11,539 nucleotides of DNA from Deltaproteobacteria bacterium (GTDB taxonomy: Bacteria > Desulfobacterota > Desulfobulbia > Desulfobulbales > VMSU01), in assembly GCA_024274995.1 (NCBI GenBank), contig JAJSAA010000032.1, forward strand, positions 1 to 11,539, given 5' to 3'. A model generated the notes under the pieces. It was not told the origin of the DNA, ran no database searches, and worked only from the letters and a program-made list of their open reading frames with translations. Positions 1 to 8,171 of the stretch are shown piece after piece (the stretch's first letter is position 1; the number at the start of each line of letters is the position of its first letter). The position numbers were made by a program, and so were the translations under genes.

Positions 1-125
1 GGCCGATCTATCTCAAGGCCGATCGTCGGGTGCAATATGGTGTGGTGGCGGTGGTTATGGCCGACATAAAGGCCGCCGGGTTCAACAAACTGGGGATGGT
101 GACCAAGCCCAGAGAAAGACGCTGA
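1..125 (+). CDS. tolR: TolR/ExbD-family protein, C-terminal end only
   Basis: This is the last 40 codons of a biopolymer-transport protein, read in the frame starting at base 3 and ending in TGA at 123-125. The visible tail (PIYLKADRRVQYGVVAVVM, then an AGFNKLGMVT stretch) is the conserved periplasmic C-terminus of TolR/ExbD proteins. In the known Tol system TolR is an inner-membrane protein that works with TolQ to use proton-motive force and energise TolA. The N-terminal membrane helix lies outside the window. tolA starts 15 bases after the stop, so the two are probably co-transcribed. The family call is firm; TolR rather than ExbD is inferred from the tolA-tolB neighbours. Confidence 0.88.
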   Translation, partial: PIYLKADRRVQYGVVAVVMADIKAAGFNKLGMVTKPRERR

Positions 126-140
126 TATATCCGGGCCCTC

Positions 141-1085
141 ATGACTGACTTTTTTACCCTAACAGGGAACGGAACTCACGCCCCGTATTGGAAGATGCCG
201 CTGGTCTTAACAGCGCTTCTGCATCTGGCTGTTTTTCTGCTCTTGATTATGCCGCCTTCATTCTTACGGCCCAGGCATGATTTTCAGGAAATCCAGACCA
301 TTAATCTCTTCACTGCCGCCGAGCTTAAAGCAAAGCTCAAACCGCCCCGTCGTCATGCCGCGCCACCCAGGGCCAGCCGTCCTTCCCGGCCCCGGCGCAA
401 GGCGCCGCCTCCGCCGCCCAGGAAGGTTAAATCAATTAATATTGACCAGCCGCGGCCCCTGGTTCCGGCTAAACCGGCCAAGGTGGTATCTTTAAGGCCC
501 CGCAGGCTCAAGAAAAGGGTTCCGCCGTCGGTTAAGCATGAAAATATCAACGATGAGCTGTTACGCCGGGGGCTGGAGGGCATAAGAGCCCGGCTTAAGG
601 CCAGACAGAAGGTTAGACAGGTAAAAAGTGCCCTGGCAGAGCTTGTGAAGAATCTGCAGTCCACAAAAGTTGCCCCAGCCCCGCAGAAAAGCAAACCAGC
701 TCCATCTGCCGCGCCTGACACAACCAAGGAGGTTCAGGCCGGGACCGAATCTAACCAAACGGCCCGTAACGCTGCTGAGGCCGCCAGTTTTAAACTGGCC
801 CTGCGGCGTTATTATATGCTTATTTCATTGCGAATACACGAGCATTGGTCATTGCCGAAGACTCATAACTGGGATAAATCCTTAAAGGCGGTTGTTATTA
901 TCAATATCCGCCGGGATGGAATTGTCTCCAAGATAATTTTTGAAAAAAAATCAGATAATATGTATTTTAACCAGTACGTCAAGAAAACCATTGAAGAGGC
1001 CTCGCCAATGCCACCGTTCCCGTCCGACCTCAAAAGAGAGCGCCTTGAGATCGGTCTGCGCTTCATGCCGGGCGGTATGTTTTAA
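141..1085 (+). CDS. tolA: TolA / TonB-family energy-transducing protein
   Basis: The 314-residue product has one N-terminal membrane helix at about residues 19-37, containing a TxxxH pair (T24, H28) at the spacing of the Ser/His pair that TonB and TolA use to contact the proton-channel complex. A very basic, proline-rich linker follows (about 65-120, with a PPPPP run), then a charged helical part (about 135-175). The C-terminal domain (about 215-314) has the TonB-type pattern: YYMLISLRIHEHW, an INIRRDGIV strand, and a final PMPPFP. It should span the periplasm and link the TolQR motor to TolB/Pal at the outer membrane. The C-terminal domain looks TonB-like rather than E. coli TolA-like, so TonB is the alternative name; position between tolR and tolB favours TolA. 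ATG is preceded by no clear Shine-Dalgarno sequence, consistent with coupling to tolR. Confidence 0.87.
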   Translation: MTDFFTLTGNGTHAPYWKMPLVLTALLHLAVFLLLIMPPSFLRPRHDFQEIQTINLFTAAELKAKLKPPRRHAAPPRASRPSRPRRKAPPPPPRKVKSINIDQPRPLVPAKPAKVVSLRPRRLKKRVPPSVKHENINDELLRRGLEGIRARLKARQKVRQVKSALAELVKNLQSTKVAPAPQKSKPAPSAAPDTTKEVQAGTESNQTARNAAEAASFKLALRRYYMLISLRIHEHWSLPKTHNWDKSLKAVVIINIRRDGIVSKIIFEKKSDNMYFNQYVKKTIEEASPMPPFPSDLKRERLEIGLRFMPGGMF

Positions 1086-1105
1086 CCTAAAATATTTGTT
1101 TTTTA

Positions 1106-1147
1106 GTAACTATTTAGGTGTGACTGTAAATTGCCCTAAACAGTTAC
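1106..1147. mobile_element. 42-bp miniature inverted-repeat element, copy 1 (tolA-tolB gap)
   Basis: The left arm GTAACTATTTAGG (1106-1118) and right arm CCTAAACAGTTAC (1135-1147) are inverted repeats matching at 12 of 13 positions, around a 16-base centre. The element is flanked by a perfect 8-bp direct repeat, GTTTTTTA at 1098-1105 and again at 1148-1155, the mark of target duplication by a transposase. Removing the element and one duplicate reduces the tolA-tolB gap from 89 to 39 bases, a normal operon spacing. The first 34 bases match copy 3 (8933-8981) at 30 positions. It carries no coding capacity. Ends beginning GTAA and 8-bp duplications are recalled as features of the IS66 family, so an IS66-like enzyme is the suspected mover; this is inference. 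Confidence 0.8.
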
Positions 1148-1154
1148 GTTTTTT
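1106..1154 (+). terminator. Terminator-like hairpin plus T-run formed by copy 1 and its target duplicate
   Basis: Transcribed on the plus strand, the 13-base arms of the element can pair (one A-C mismatch) and are followed at once by G plus six T residues (1149-1154) from the duplicated target site. That is the layout of an intrinsic terminator, though the stem is AT-rich and the loop is long (16 bases). It lies between tolA and tolB, so it would act as partial termination or as a 3'-end stabiliser rather than a full stop. The mirror arrangement is absent on the minus strand, where A residues follow the hairpin. Confidence 0.35.
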
Positions 1155-1174
1155 ATTACTCCCCCAATTCAATT

Positions 1175-2476
1175 ATGATGAGATTTATCCGTGGTATCAG
1201 TTCCATTATTTTAGCGCTTCTTTTTTTGGTAATCAGTGGTATCAGGCCCGCCGCGGCCATGGTCTATCTTGATATTACCTCGGCTGATTTGATTCAGATG
1301 CCGGTGGCTGTGCCAGCCTTTATCAACAAGAAGGCCCCCGACAAGATAACCGACAAGGGCCGCTACCTGGCTGACCTTGCCAGCCGCGCCCTCGCTCTGC
1401 ACGGTTTCATCTCCATTGTCCCGGCTAAGAGTTATACCGAGGGCCGGGGGGTGAACTGGCAGAAGGCCGGGGCAGACTTTGTCATGTTAGGCAGCTACAA
1501 TAGGGACAAGTCCGGCATGGTGCTGGAAATCCGTTTTATTGATCTCAGCAATAAACGGATGATTGTTGGAAAACGCTATCATGTCTCATGGTCAAAGGGC
1601 GCACTGCTGATCCGTAAATTCTGCGATGAGGTCATTTATAAATTAAGCGGCCGCAGGGGGATCAGTAATACCAAAATTGCCTTTGTCTCAGACAGGAGCG
1701 GTTACAAAGAGGTTTATGTCGCTGACATTCTGAGCGGTAAGGCACGCCAGATTACCAAGCACCACAATATAACGGTATCTCCCCGTTTTACTCCCGATGG
1801 ACGCCAGCTGGTCTATACCTCTTATCATCGTGGCAATCCTGATCTTTATATAACTAATCTGGCCCAGAGCAGGTTTACCAGGGCGCTGTCCTGGCGTAAG
1901 GGCTTGAATCTCGCGCCATCCTGGGCGCCGGATGGCAAAACAATGCTGATAACCCTTAGTAAAGACGGCAATCCTGATATATATCTGCTGACGGCCCGCG
2001 GTCGGATTATCCGCCGTATTACGAAGAACGACGGGATTAATGTTTCTCCTTCCTGGGCGCCGGATGGGCGTCATTTCGCCTTTGTCTCCGACCGCAGCGG
2101 TACCCCGCAGATATATACCATGGATATTAAGACCGGTATTACCACCCGCATTACATACCAGGGGGCCGAAAATACCACGCCAGCCTGGTCGCCGTCGGGG
2201 ACTAAAATTGCCTTTACCGGCCGGGTGAATAACACCCATCAGATATATATAATTAATGCCCAGGGCGGTCAGGCCGAGCAGCTCACCAAATACTGGGGCG
2301 ACTATGAATCTCCCTCATGGTCGCCGGACAGCCGGCAATTAGTCTTTTCACGTCAGCGTAGCGGCCGCAAAGAACTCTGCCGTATATTCGTTAAAGGGCA
2401 TAAGGTTATTCCCCTGTTTAAAAATTTAAAGGGCAACCAGACCTTCCCCCAGTGGTCGCCCCGTCTGCCTTATTAA
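1175..2476 (+). CDS. tolB: TolB, periplasmic beta-propeller protein of the Tol system
   Basis: The 433-residue length is normal for TolB. A Sec signal peptide covers about residues 1-28 (basic start, hydrophobic core, cleavage after PAAA). The TolB N-terminal domain follows (about 29-160), then a propeller (about 165-433) of six blades with repeated motifs such as SPRFTPDG, APSWAPDG, SPSWAPDG, TPAWSPSG, SPSWSPDS and a closing FPQWSP. TolB binds Pal and contacts TolA, helping outer-membrane constriction at division. The start lies 20 bases after the duplicated target site of the upstream mini-element. No Shine-Dalgarno sequence is visible, and two ATG codons sit in tandem (1175 and 1178), so the exact start may be either. 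cpoB follows 20 bases after the stop. Confidence 0.95.
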   Translation: MMRFIRGISSIILALLFLVISGIRPAAAMVYLDITSADLIQMPVAVPAFINKKAPDKITDKGRYLADLASRALALHGFISIVPAKSYTEGRGVNWQKAGADFVMLGSYNRDKSGMVLEIRFIDLSNKRMIVGKRYHVSWSKGALLIRKFCDEVIYKLSGRRGISNTKIAFVSDRSGYKEVYVADILSGKARQITKHHNITVSPRFTPDGRQLVYTSYHRGNPDLYITNLAQSRFTRALSWRKGLNLAPSWAPDGKTMLITLSKDGNPDIYLLTARGRIIRRITKNDGINVSPSWAPDGRHFAFVSDRSGTPQIYTMDIKTGITTRITYQGAENTTPAWSPSGTKIAFTGRVNNTHQIYIINAQGGQAEQLTKYWGDYESPSWSPDSRQLVFSRQRSGRKELCRIFVKGHKVIPLFKNLKGNQTFPQWSPRLPY

Positions 2477-2496
2477 TTCGATCAGGAGCGCAGGTT

Positions 2497-3540
2497 ATGT
2501 CAAAATTTATCAAGTTCGCAATTATTCTTTTGGTATTACCATTATTGACCCAATGTGTATCCACGCAGGATCTCAATACCGTGGATCTAAAGATCAGAAA
2601 TCTCAATAACCAGCTACGGACAACCGGTAAGGGCCGGGCCGCCCGCCTTGATGAAATTCTCCGGCAGCAGGCCGCCATGAGTAACAGGCTAGATCAGTTA
2701 AATACGCAGATGCTACAGGTTAAGGGGCAGTTGGAGGCTGGCAGTCATAACGATGTGGTTATTCAGGGCAGGAGCAAGGAACTGAAAAAGAATCTGAACC
2801 AGAAAATTAATGATCTGGCCGAGCAGATTGCCTTGTTGACTGATCAGTTAAATCAGAGTAATGAACGGCTGGCACAAGCTCAGAAGGAGGCAAAAAAAGC
2901 GGCTCAGGACGCTTTGGACGCCAACCGCCAGGCCCTGGGGGCTCAAGCCAAGGCAGAGAAGGCAGCTACGGTGGCGGCGGCCGCTGAACGACGGGCGGCG
3001 GCCGCTGAAAACAAGGTGGCTGAACTTGAGAAACACCGGGCCAGAGCGCGGCGTAATGCCCTGCGCCAGATTGTTCCCAGCCGCAAAAAGATAAGTCCGG
3101 CGGAGGCCAAAAAAATTACCAGGGGCAGCCGGAAGAGCGGGGCCAAAACCGGCCTGTCTAAGGAGACCGCCGCTAATAAGCTGTACAATAAGAGCCTTGC
3201 TCTGTTCAGAAAAAGCAAATTTAAGGAGTCTTACAGAACCTTTAAAAAATACATTGCCCTGTATCCCAAGGGGCGACTGGCCCCTAACGCACGCTTCTGG
3301 ATGGGGGATTGTTATTACAGCCAGCAGGATTATGAACTGGCTATTCTCGAATACCAGAAGGTTATCGCCGATTATCCTGAGAATCCCAAGGCCCCAGCCG
3401 CCCTTTTGAAGCAGGGCCTGGCCTTTGAGAAGTTGCAGGACAAAAAAACCGCCGTGATTGTCTATAAAAAACTGCTGGCCAAATATGCGGGTAGTTCCCA
3501 GGCGGCAGCAGCTAAAAAACGACTTGCAGTTCTAAAATAA
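2497..3540 (+). CDS. cpoB: CpoB/YbgF-like TPR lipoprotein of the Tol-Pal cluster
   Basis: The start at 2497 is chosen because CAGGAG (2483-2488) lies 8 bases upstream and the product then begins with a signal peptide; a GTG 45 bases earlier, inside tolB, would add a non-signal-like tail. The protein has 347 residues. Residues 1-19 are hydrophobic and end in LLTQC, a probable lipobox with Cys20 (Gln at -1 is unusual). Residues about 25-185 are a long, Ala/Gln/Lys-rich coiled coil. Residues about 229-347 form tetratricopeptide repeats, with patterns YNKSLALFRKSKFKESYRTF and DYELAILEYQKVIADYP. In E. coli, CpoB links the Tol machine with peptidoglycan synthesis and is a soluble periplasmic protein; a lipid anchor would differ. 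The stop TAA lies inside the left target duplicate of mini-element copy 2. Confidence 0.85.
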   Translation: MSKFIKFAIILLVLPLLTQCVSTQDLNTVDLKIRNLNNQLRTTGKGRAARLDEILRQQAAMSNRLDQLNTQMLQVKGQLEAGSHNDVVIQGRSKELKKNLNQKINDLAEQIALLTDQLNQSNERLAQAQKEAKKAAQDALDANRQALGAQAKAEKAATVAAAAERRAAAAENKVAELEKHRARARRNALRQIVPSRKKISPAEAKKITRGSRKSGAKTGLSKETAANKLYNKSLALFRKSKFKESYRTFKKYIALYPKGRLAPNARFWMGDCYYSQQDYELAILEYQKVIADYPENPKAPAALLKQGLAFEKLQDKKTAVIVYKKLLAKYAGSSQAAAAKKRLAVLK

Positions 3541-3542
3541 AC

Positions 3543-3566
3543 GTAACTATGCAGCTGAACAGTTAC
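3543..3566. mobile_element. 24-bp miniature palindromic element, copy 2 (cpoB-mfd gap)
   Basis: The two 12-base halves, GTAACTATGCAG and CTGAACAGTTAC, are inverted repeats matching at 10 of 12 positions with no spacer. The ends are the same as those of copy 1 (GTAACTAT... and ...ACAGTTAC). Flanking octamers AAATAAAC (3535-3542) and AACTAAAC (3567-3574) match at 7 of 8, a probable target duplication with one later change. Removing element and duplicate cuts the cpoB-mfd gap from 50 to 18 bases. The internal core shared by copies 1 and 3 is missing here, so this copy consists of little more than two joined ends. Confidence 0.68.
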
Positions 3567-3590
3567 AACTAAACCAAATCAAACAAGAAA

Positions 3591-6500
3591 GTGATATTCC
3601 GAGACCTGCCCCTGCTCCTGGGCCATACCCAGGACAAGGGGCTTGATATTAGTGGCCTGCGCGCTCCGGCCGCTGCCCTGGCCGCCTGCCTCAGCGCCCG
3701 GCAATCGGGGAGGCCCGTCCTCTGCGTCTCAACCAGCGAGTCCGGGGCCAGGCAGATTAGTGAGGACATGGCGCTCTTCACCAATCTGCCAATATTCAAT
3801 TATCCCGGCTACGAGATACCGCCCTACACCCCGTTGTCTCCCGACCCGTACACCACCGCCCAGCGTCTCAGTACCCTCTACAAGATCAAGACCACCAGCG
3901 GCCCCTTCCTGGTCACAACCTCAGCCGAGGCCCTTTTACGACGGGTCATGCCAGCCGGGATTCTCACCGGCTTGACGGAACTGCTTATTGCCGAAGAGGA
4001 AATTGACCTTGACAATTTCCTGCGCTCGCTGAACACGGCAGGGTATGAGAGCAGCACTCTGGTGCAGAATGCCGGGGAATACAGTCTGCGGGGTGACATC
4101 TTGGATATTTTCCCCGCCGGCTTTACCTGTCCCATCCGCCTCAATTTTTTTGGTGACTTCATTGAGACCATGCGGCTCTTCGATCCCATCAGCCAACGCT
4201 CCATCGAGGATATAAGTGAAGCGGAGATTATTCCGGTAAATGATGTTGTTTTCCCCGCCAGTTCCGAGGGCCGGGAGGCCATTAATGAGCGGATTAACGC
4301 CTACGCCAGGCAGTTGTCCTGGCCGACGGAAGGGCTTGATGCCTTACGGGAAAAGACCTCGCAAAACCTTAAATTCCCCGGCATTGAATTTTTCCTGCCC
4401 CTCTTTTATGACCAGTTGTTAGACCCCCTTGCCTGTCTGCCGACCGACACCATAATCCTGCTAATGGATCCGGCCGCTCTACAACAATCCGCCGAACTGG
4501 TATGGGAACGGGTTACGGCCAATCATCAGGCTGCTGCCGCCGAACAGACAATAGTGGTGCCGCCGGCGGATCTCTTCATTTCACCAGCTGAATTAAACGA
4601 ACAGTTCACCGCCAATAAGGCCCACCGCCTCCATGACTTTGAGACCACCGTCCCCGGCCGGCAAGATGACCGAGCCGTTAAAATAAACTGCGGTAATCAT
4701 AAGCTATTAAAGCAGCATCTTGAGTTACAGCGCCAGAAGGAAGGCCTTCTTACCCCCCTCGTCCGGCAGCTTAAAACCTGGCTTGACAACGGGGATATCA
4801 TTCATATTGCCTGCCGTTCAGAACGCCGCCGCGGCCATCTGCGCCAGATGCTTGAGGGCCGCGGGCTGCCAGTTACGGAACATGGCACCGAGCCCCTCGC
4901 CCTCCAGGCCGGTCGGGAGACAATCCACCTCTACCCCGCCCCGCTCTCCACCGGTTTTGATCTCCTTGACGAGCAGATTCACTTTATCTCCGAATTAGAG
5001 TTGTTTGGCGAGAACCGCATTGCCGCACCCCGCAAAAAAGGCAGAATCAAAGAGACGGCACCGCTTAATTTCGAGCAGCTTCATATTGGCGATGTAGTCG
5101 TTCATCTTGATCACGGCCTGGGAATATACGACGGTATCATCAACATGAAAACCGGCAAGACAGTTAGTGATTTCATGCAGATATCATATAAAGGCAATGA
5201 CCGCCTCTATGTGCCCATGGAACGGATTAACACGGTGAGCAAATATAACGGTCTCTCTGATAAAAAGCCGGTTATCACCAGCTTAGGCAGCAAGGCGTGG
5301 AATCGGGCCAAGGCCAAGGTGCATGAGGCGGTATGGAAGGTGGCCGATGATCTATTAAAGCTCTACGCCCGCCGTAAACAGGAAAAAGGCATTGCCTTCT
5401 CGCCCCCTGACACCATGTATCAGGAGTTTGAAGAGTCATTCCCCTATGATGAAACCAGCGGCCAGCAAAAGGCGATTAATGATGTTTTAAAGGATCAGAC
5501 CTCGGAACGCTGCATGGACCGCCTGGTGTGCGGCGATGTGGGCTTTGGCAAGACCGAAGTCGCGGCCCGGGCCGCCTTCAAGGTCGTGGCCGACGGCCGC
5601 CAGGTGGCCATATTGGTTCCCACCACGGTTCTGGCCGAGCAGCATACCGAGACCTTCAGGGAGCGAATGGCGGGCTTCCCGGTTAATATCGGCAGCCTGA
5701 ACCGCTTCCGTACCCCAGCCCAGCAGCGGGAGATCATCCAGGGGCTTAAAAGCGGCGGCATTGACATCGTCATCGGTACTCACCGCCTGCTCTCCAAGGA
5801 TGTGGCGTTCAAAAATCTCGGCCTGCTGATTATTGACGAGGAGCACCGTTTCGGGGTTCGTCACAAGGAGCGCTTAAAGAGTCTGCGGGTGGGAGTTGAT
5901 GTCCTGACCCTCACCGCCACTCCCATCCCCCGCACCCTACAAATGTCTCTCCTCGGAGTGCGCGACCTCTCCATCATCCAGACCCCGCCCCGCCACCGCC
6001 ACTCGGTAAAAACCTTTGTGGCTCAATATGATGATCTGGTAATAAAAGAGGCGGTCATCAAGGAGTTACAGCGCGGCGGCCAGGTCTTCATCGTCCACAA
6101 CCGGGTACACTCCATTCAGGAGGTGGCCTTCAAGATTCAAGGTCTGGTGCCAGAGGCCAGGATTGCCGTGGCCCATGGCCAGATGCCGGGGAATATATTA
6201 GAGGATATCATGTTCAGCTTTATCCATCACAAGGTGGATATCCTCATCTGCACCACGATTATCGAGTCGGGCTTAGATATCCCCAATGCCAACACCATTA
6301 TCATCACCAGGGCCGACCGCATGGGCCTGGCCGGCATTTACCAGTTGCGCGGCCGGGTGGGCCGCAGCCGGGTGCAGGCCTATGCCTATCTGCTGGTTCC
6401 CTCCATGGAGCAGATCAGCAAGGATGCCAAACAGCGCCTGCGGGCTCTGATGGAATATAACGAACTGGGCGGCGGTTTCAAGTTAGCCATGAGCGATCTC

Positions 6501-7091
6501 CAGATTCGGGGCGGCGGTAATATACTCGGTGAATCACAGAGCGGTAATATTGCCGCCGTCGGCTATGATCTCTATCTTGATCTCTTGCAGAATACGGTAA
6601 ATGAATTAAAGAAAAAATCAGCCGGTCTATTGACTGACACCGAGGCCGCCCCGGAGATTGACCCGGAGATTAATCTCGATATATCAGCTTTTATTCCTGA
6701 ATCCTATGTGCCGGACACCAACCAGCGCTATATCGCCTACCGCAAAATAGCGGCGGTGAAATCAACGGCCGAGGCCCAGGAATTAGAGGCTGAGATGCTG
6801 GATCGTTACGGCAAACTGCCCCGGGAAACCAAAAATCTAATCGAAACCGTGAGTTTAAAGGAGGAGTTACGACGGCTGCGGATTACCAAACTTGAGCAGA
6901 GCCCGGCCTGTTTCGTGTTCTCATTTGCCGAGGATACTCCGGTAACCCCACAACACATCCTCATCTTCATAAAGCTACAACGGGGAAAAAGCCGCCTGAC
7001 CCCGGATAGCCGCCTAATTGTCGATACGGTAATCGCCTCCACGGAACCGCTCTTTGAGCGTTTAAAAAAGATATTGCGCGCAATCTGGTAG
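3591..7091 (+). CDS. mfd: Transcription-repair coupling factor Mfd
   Basis: The 1166-residue product has the normal Mfd size. Mfd is an ATP-driven translocase that removes RNA polymerase stalled at DNA damage and recruits UvrA. The N-terminal third is the UvrB-like module. Residues about 494-552 form the CarD-like RNA-polymerase-interacting domain (motifs GDVVVHLDHGLG and YVPMERI). The helicase core carries Walker A GDVGFGKT (648-655), Walker B DEEH (749-752), TATPIPRT from residue 775 and motif VI QLRGRVGR (918-925). The C-terminal TRCF domain starts near residue 1028 (SYVPDTNQRYIAYRKIA). All catalytic motifs look intact. The GTG start has only a weak purine stretch upstream (CAAGAAA); it fits the family's usual N-terminus. 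A mini-element sits in its leader. The gene is probably co-transcribed with cpoB. Confidence 0.96.
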   Translation: MIFRDLPLLLGHTQDKGLDISGLRAPAAALAACLSARQSGRPVLCVSTSESGARQISEDMALFTNLPIFNYPGYEIPPYTPLSPDPYTTAQRLSTLYKIKTTSGPFLVTTSAEALLRRVMPAGILTGLTELLIAEEEIDLDNFLRSLNTAGYESSTLVQNAGEYSLRGDILDIFPAGFTCPIRLNFFGDFIETMRLFDPISQRSIEDISEAEIIPVNDVVFPASSEGREAINERINAYARQLSWPTEGLDALREKTSQNLKFPGIEFFLPLFYDQLLDPLACLPTDTIILLMDPAALQQSAELVWERVTANHQAAAAEQTIVVPPADLFISPAELNEQFTANKAHRLHDFETTVPGRQDDRAVKINCGNHKLLKQHLELQRQKEGLLTPLVRQLKTWLDNGDIIHIACRSERRRGHLRQMLEGRGLPVTEHGTEPLALQAGRETIHLYPAPLSTGFDLLDEQIHFISELELFGENRIAAPRKKGRIKETAPLNFEQLHIGDVVVHLDHGLGIYDGIINMKTGKTVSDFMQISYKGNDRLYVPMERINTVSKYNGLSDKKPVITSLGSKAWNRAKAKVHEAVWKVADDLLKLYARRKQEKGIAFSPPDTMYQEFEESFPYDETSGQQKAINDVLKDQTSERCMDRLVCGDVGFGKTEVAARAAFKVVADGRQVAILVPTTVLAEQHTETFRERMAGFPVNIGSLNRFRTPAQQREIIQGLKSGGIDIVIGTHRLLSKDVAFKNLGLLIIDEEHRFGVRHKERLKSLRVGVDVLTLTATPIPRTLQMSLLGVRDLSIIQTPPRHRHSVKTFVAQYDDLVIKEAVIKELQRGGQVFIVHNRVHSIQEVAFKIQGLVPEARIAVAHGQMPGNILEDIMFSFIHHKVDILICTTIIESGLDIPNANTIIITRADRMGLAGIYQLRGRVGRSRVQAYAYLLVPSMEQISKDAKQRLRALMEYNELGGGFKLAMSDLQIRGGGNILGESQSGNIAAVGYDLYLDLLQNTVNELKKKSAGLLTDTEAAPEIDPEINLDISAFIPESYVPDTNQRYIAYRKIAAVKSTAEAQELEAEMLDRYGKLPRETKNLIETVSLKEELRRLRITKLEQSPACFVFSFAEDTPVTPQHILIFIKLQRGKSRLTPDSRLIVDTVIASTEPLFERLKKILRAIW

Positions 7092-7140
7092 CAGAGTAGT
7101 TTTGCATATCAACTATATATTATGTAAAGGGTAAAAATTT

Positions 7141-8106
7141 ATGCGAATCAAGATATTATTAGGTGCCTTATTCATTCTCTTCTTCACCACTATGGCCAAC
7201 GCCGAGCTGGTTGATAAAATCGTCGCCATTGTCAATAATGACATAATCACCCTCTCTGACCTCAATAACGAGGGTAAAAGTTATTTCCAAGCCATTATCC
7301 ATAAGGCCCCCACCGACCGCCTTAAGGCCGCGCTTATCAAGGCTAAGAAGGAGGTTTTAAGTAATATGGTGGATCAGCTGCTCCTTGAACAGGAGGCCGC
7401 CAAAATCGGCATTGAGGTCAGCAAGGAAGATATAGACAACGCTATTACTGATATCCTCCGCAACAATAACATTACCATGCAGAAATTCCGAGCCGACCTG
7501 AAGGCCATGAGAACCACTGAAGCTCAGTATCGTCAGAAGATAAAGCAACAAATCCTGCGCTCCCGCTTAGTAAGTTTTGAGATCCGTTCAAAGATTGTTA
7601 TTCCTGAGGCGCGAATAAAGGCCTATTATGAGAAAAATTACCAGAATAAGCCAAACGACACCAAGGGTTACCATATCCTGCAAATCGGTATTACCTGGGG
7701 TGGGAACTCACGGGTCAAGAGCCGGTCGGAGGCCCTGGAGAAGGCTAAATACGTCAAAGCCAAACTCGAAGCCGGTGGTAACTTCAAGGAATTGGCCCGT
7801 TCTTTTTCTAATCTGCCCTCAGCCGCTGACGGCGGCGATATAGGCGTATTCAAAAAAAGTGATCTGGCACCCTATATGGAAAAGGCCATCGTTAATATGC
7901 GGGTTGGCCAAATCAGTCAAATTATCGCCACCCCTTCCGGCTACCAGATATTCAAGCTCACCAATGCCCCAAACCAGAAACCCCGAACCTTAAGCACGGT
8001 TCATGACGAGATAAAGAATATTCTCTACAAACAGGAGGAAGAAAAAGAATATCAGAAGTGGCTCTCATCCCTGCGCCGAAAGGCCTTTATCAAATACAAC
8101 CCCTGA
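7141..8106 (+). CDS. SurA-like periplasmic chaperone / peptidyl-prolyl isomerase with one parvulin domain
   Basis: The 321-residue protein starts with a Sec signal peptide (about 1-21, cleavage after MANA). The SurA N-terminal chaperone region follows, with the typical opening DKIVAIVNNDIITLSDL and a long helical part to about residue 170. One PpiC/parvulin domain spans about 174-274 (GYHILQIGI, FKELARSFSNLPSAADGGDIG, GYQIFKLT). A short C-terminal helix closes it. It should help fold outer-membrane proteins in the periplasm. E. coli SurA has two parvulin domains, so this is the shorter form; a PpiD or PrsA-like name is the alternative. The start is supported by AAAGGG (7126-7131), 9 bases upstream. 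It follows mfd by 49 bases, which show no convincing promoter. Confidence 0.87.
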   Translation: MRIKILLGALFILFFTTMANAELVDKIVAIVNNDIITLSDLNNEGKSYFQAIIHKAPTDRLKAALIKAKKEVLSNMVDQLLLEQEAAKIGIEVSKEDIDNAITDILRNNNITMQKFRADLKAMRTTEAQYRQKIKQQILRSRLVSFEIRSKIVIPEARIKAYYEKNYQNKPNDTKGYHILQIGITWGGNSRVKSRSEALEKAKYVKAKLEAGGNFKELARSFSNLPSAADGGDIGVFKKSDLAPYMEKAIVNMRVGQISQIIATPSGYQIFKLTNAPNQKPRTLSTVHDEIKNILYKQEEEKEYQKWLSSLRRKAFIKYNP

Positions 8107-8171
8107 GGGGTTTAAGTAAATATCCGTCAGACCCGCCAGCTATATTCCAAATATTCGTTGGTCACATAACC

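Noticed and set aside
2452..2496. Earlier GTG start for the CpoB-like protein
   Set aside because: It lies within the end of tolB and would bury the signal peptide; the ATG at 2497 has a good ribosome-binding site.
5487..5864. Minus-strand open frames inside mfd
   Set aside because: They are antisense to the conserved helicase motifs of mfd and result from its high GC content and codon pattern.
7092..7140. AT-rich mfd to surA-like gap as a site for a fourth mini-element or a promoter
   Set aside because: No GTAACT/AGTTAC ends or octamer duplication are present, and the TTGCAT and TATTAT boxes are only 11 bases apart.
8098..8112. AACCCC-TGA-GGGGTT hairpin over the stop codon of the SurA-like gene
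   Set aside because: The stem is only 6 bp with a 3-base loop and no T-run follows, so a terminator cannot be supported.
8058..8171. Longer N-terminus for RecO
   Set aside because: The extension overlaps the SurA-like gene in another frame, and RecO proteins begin near the chosen ATG at 8172.
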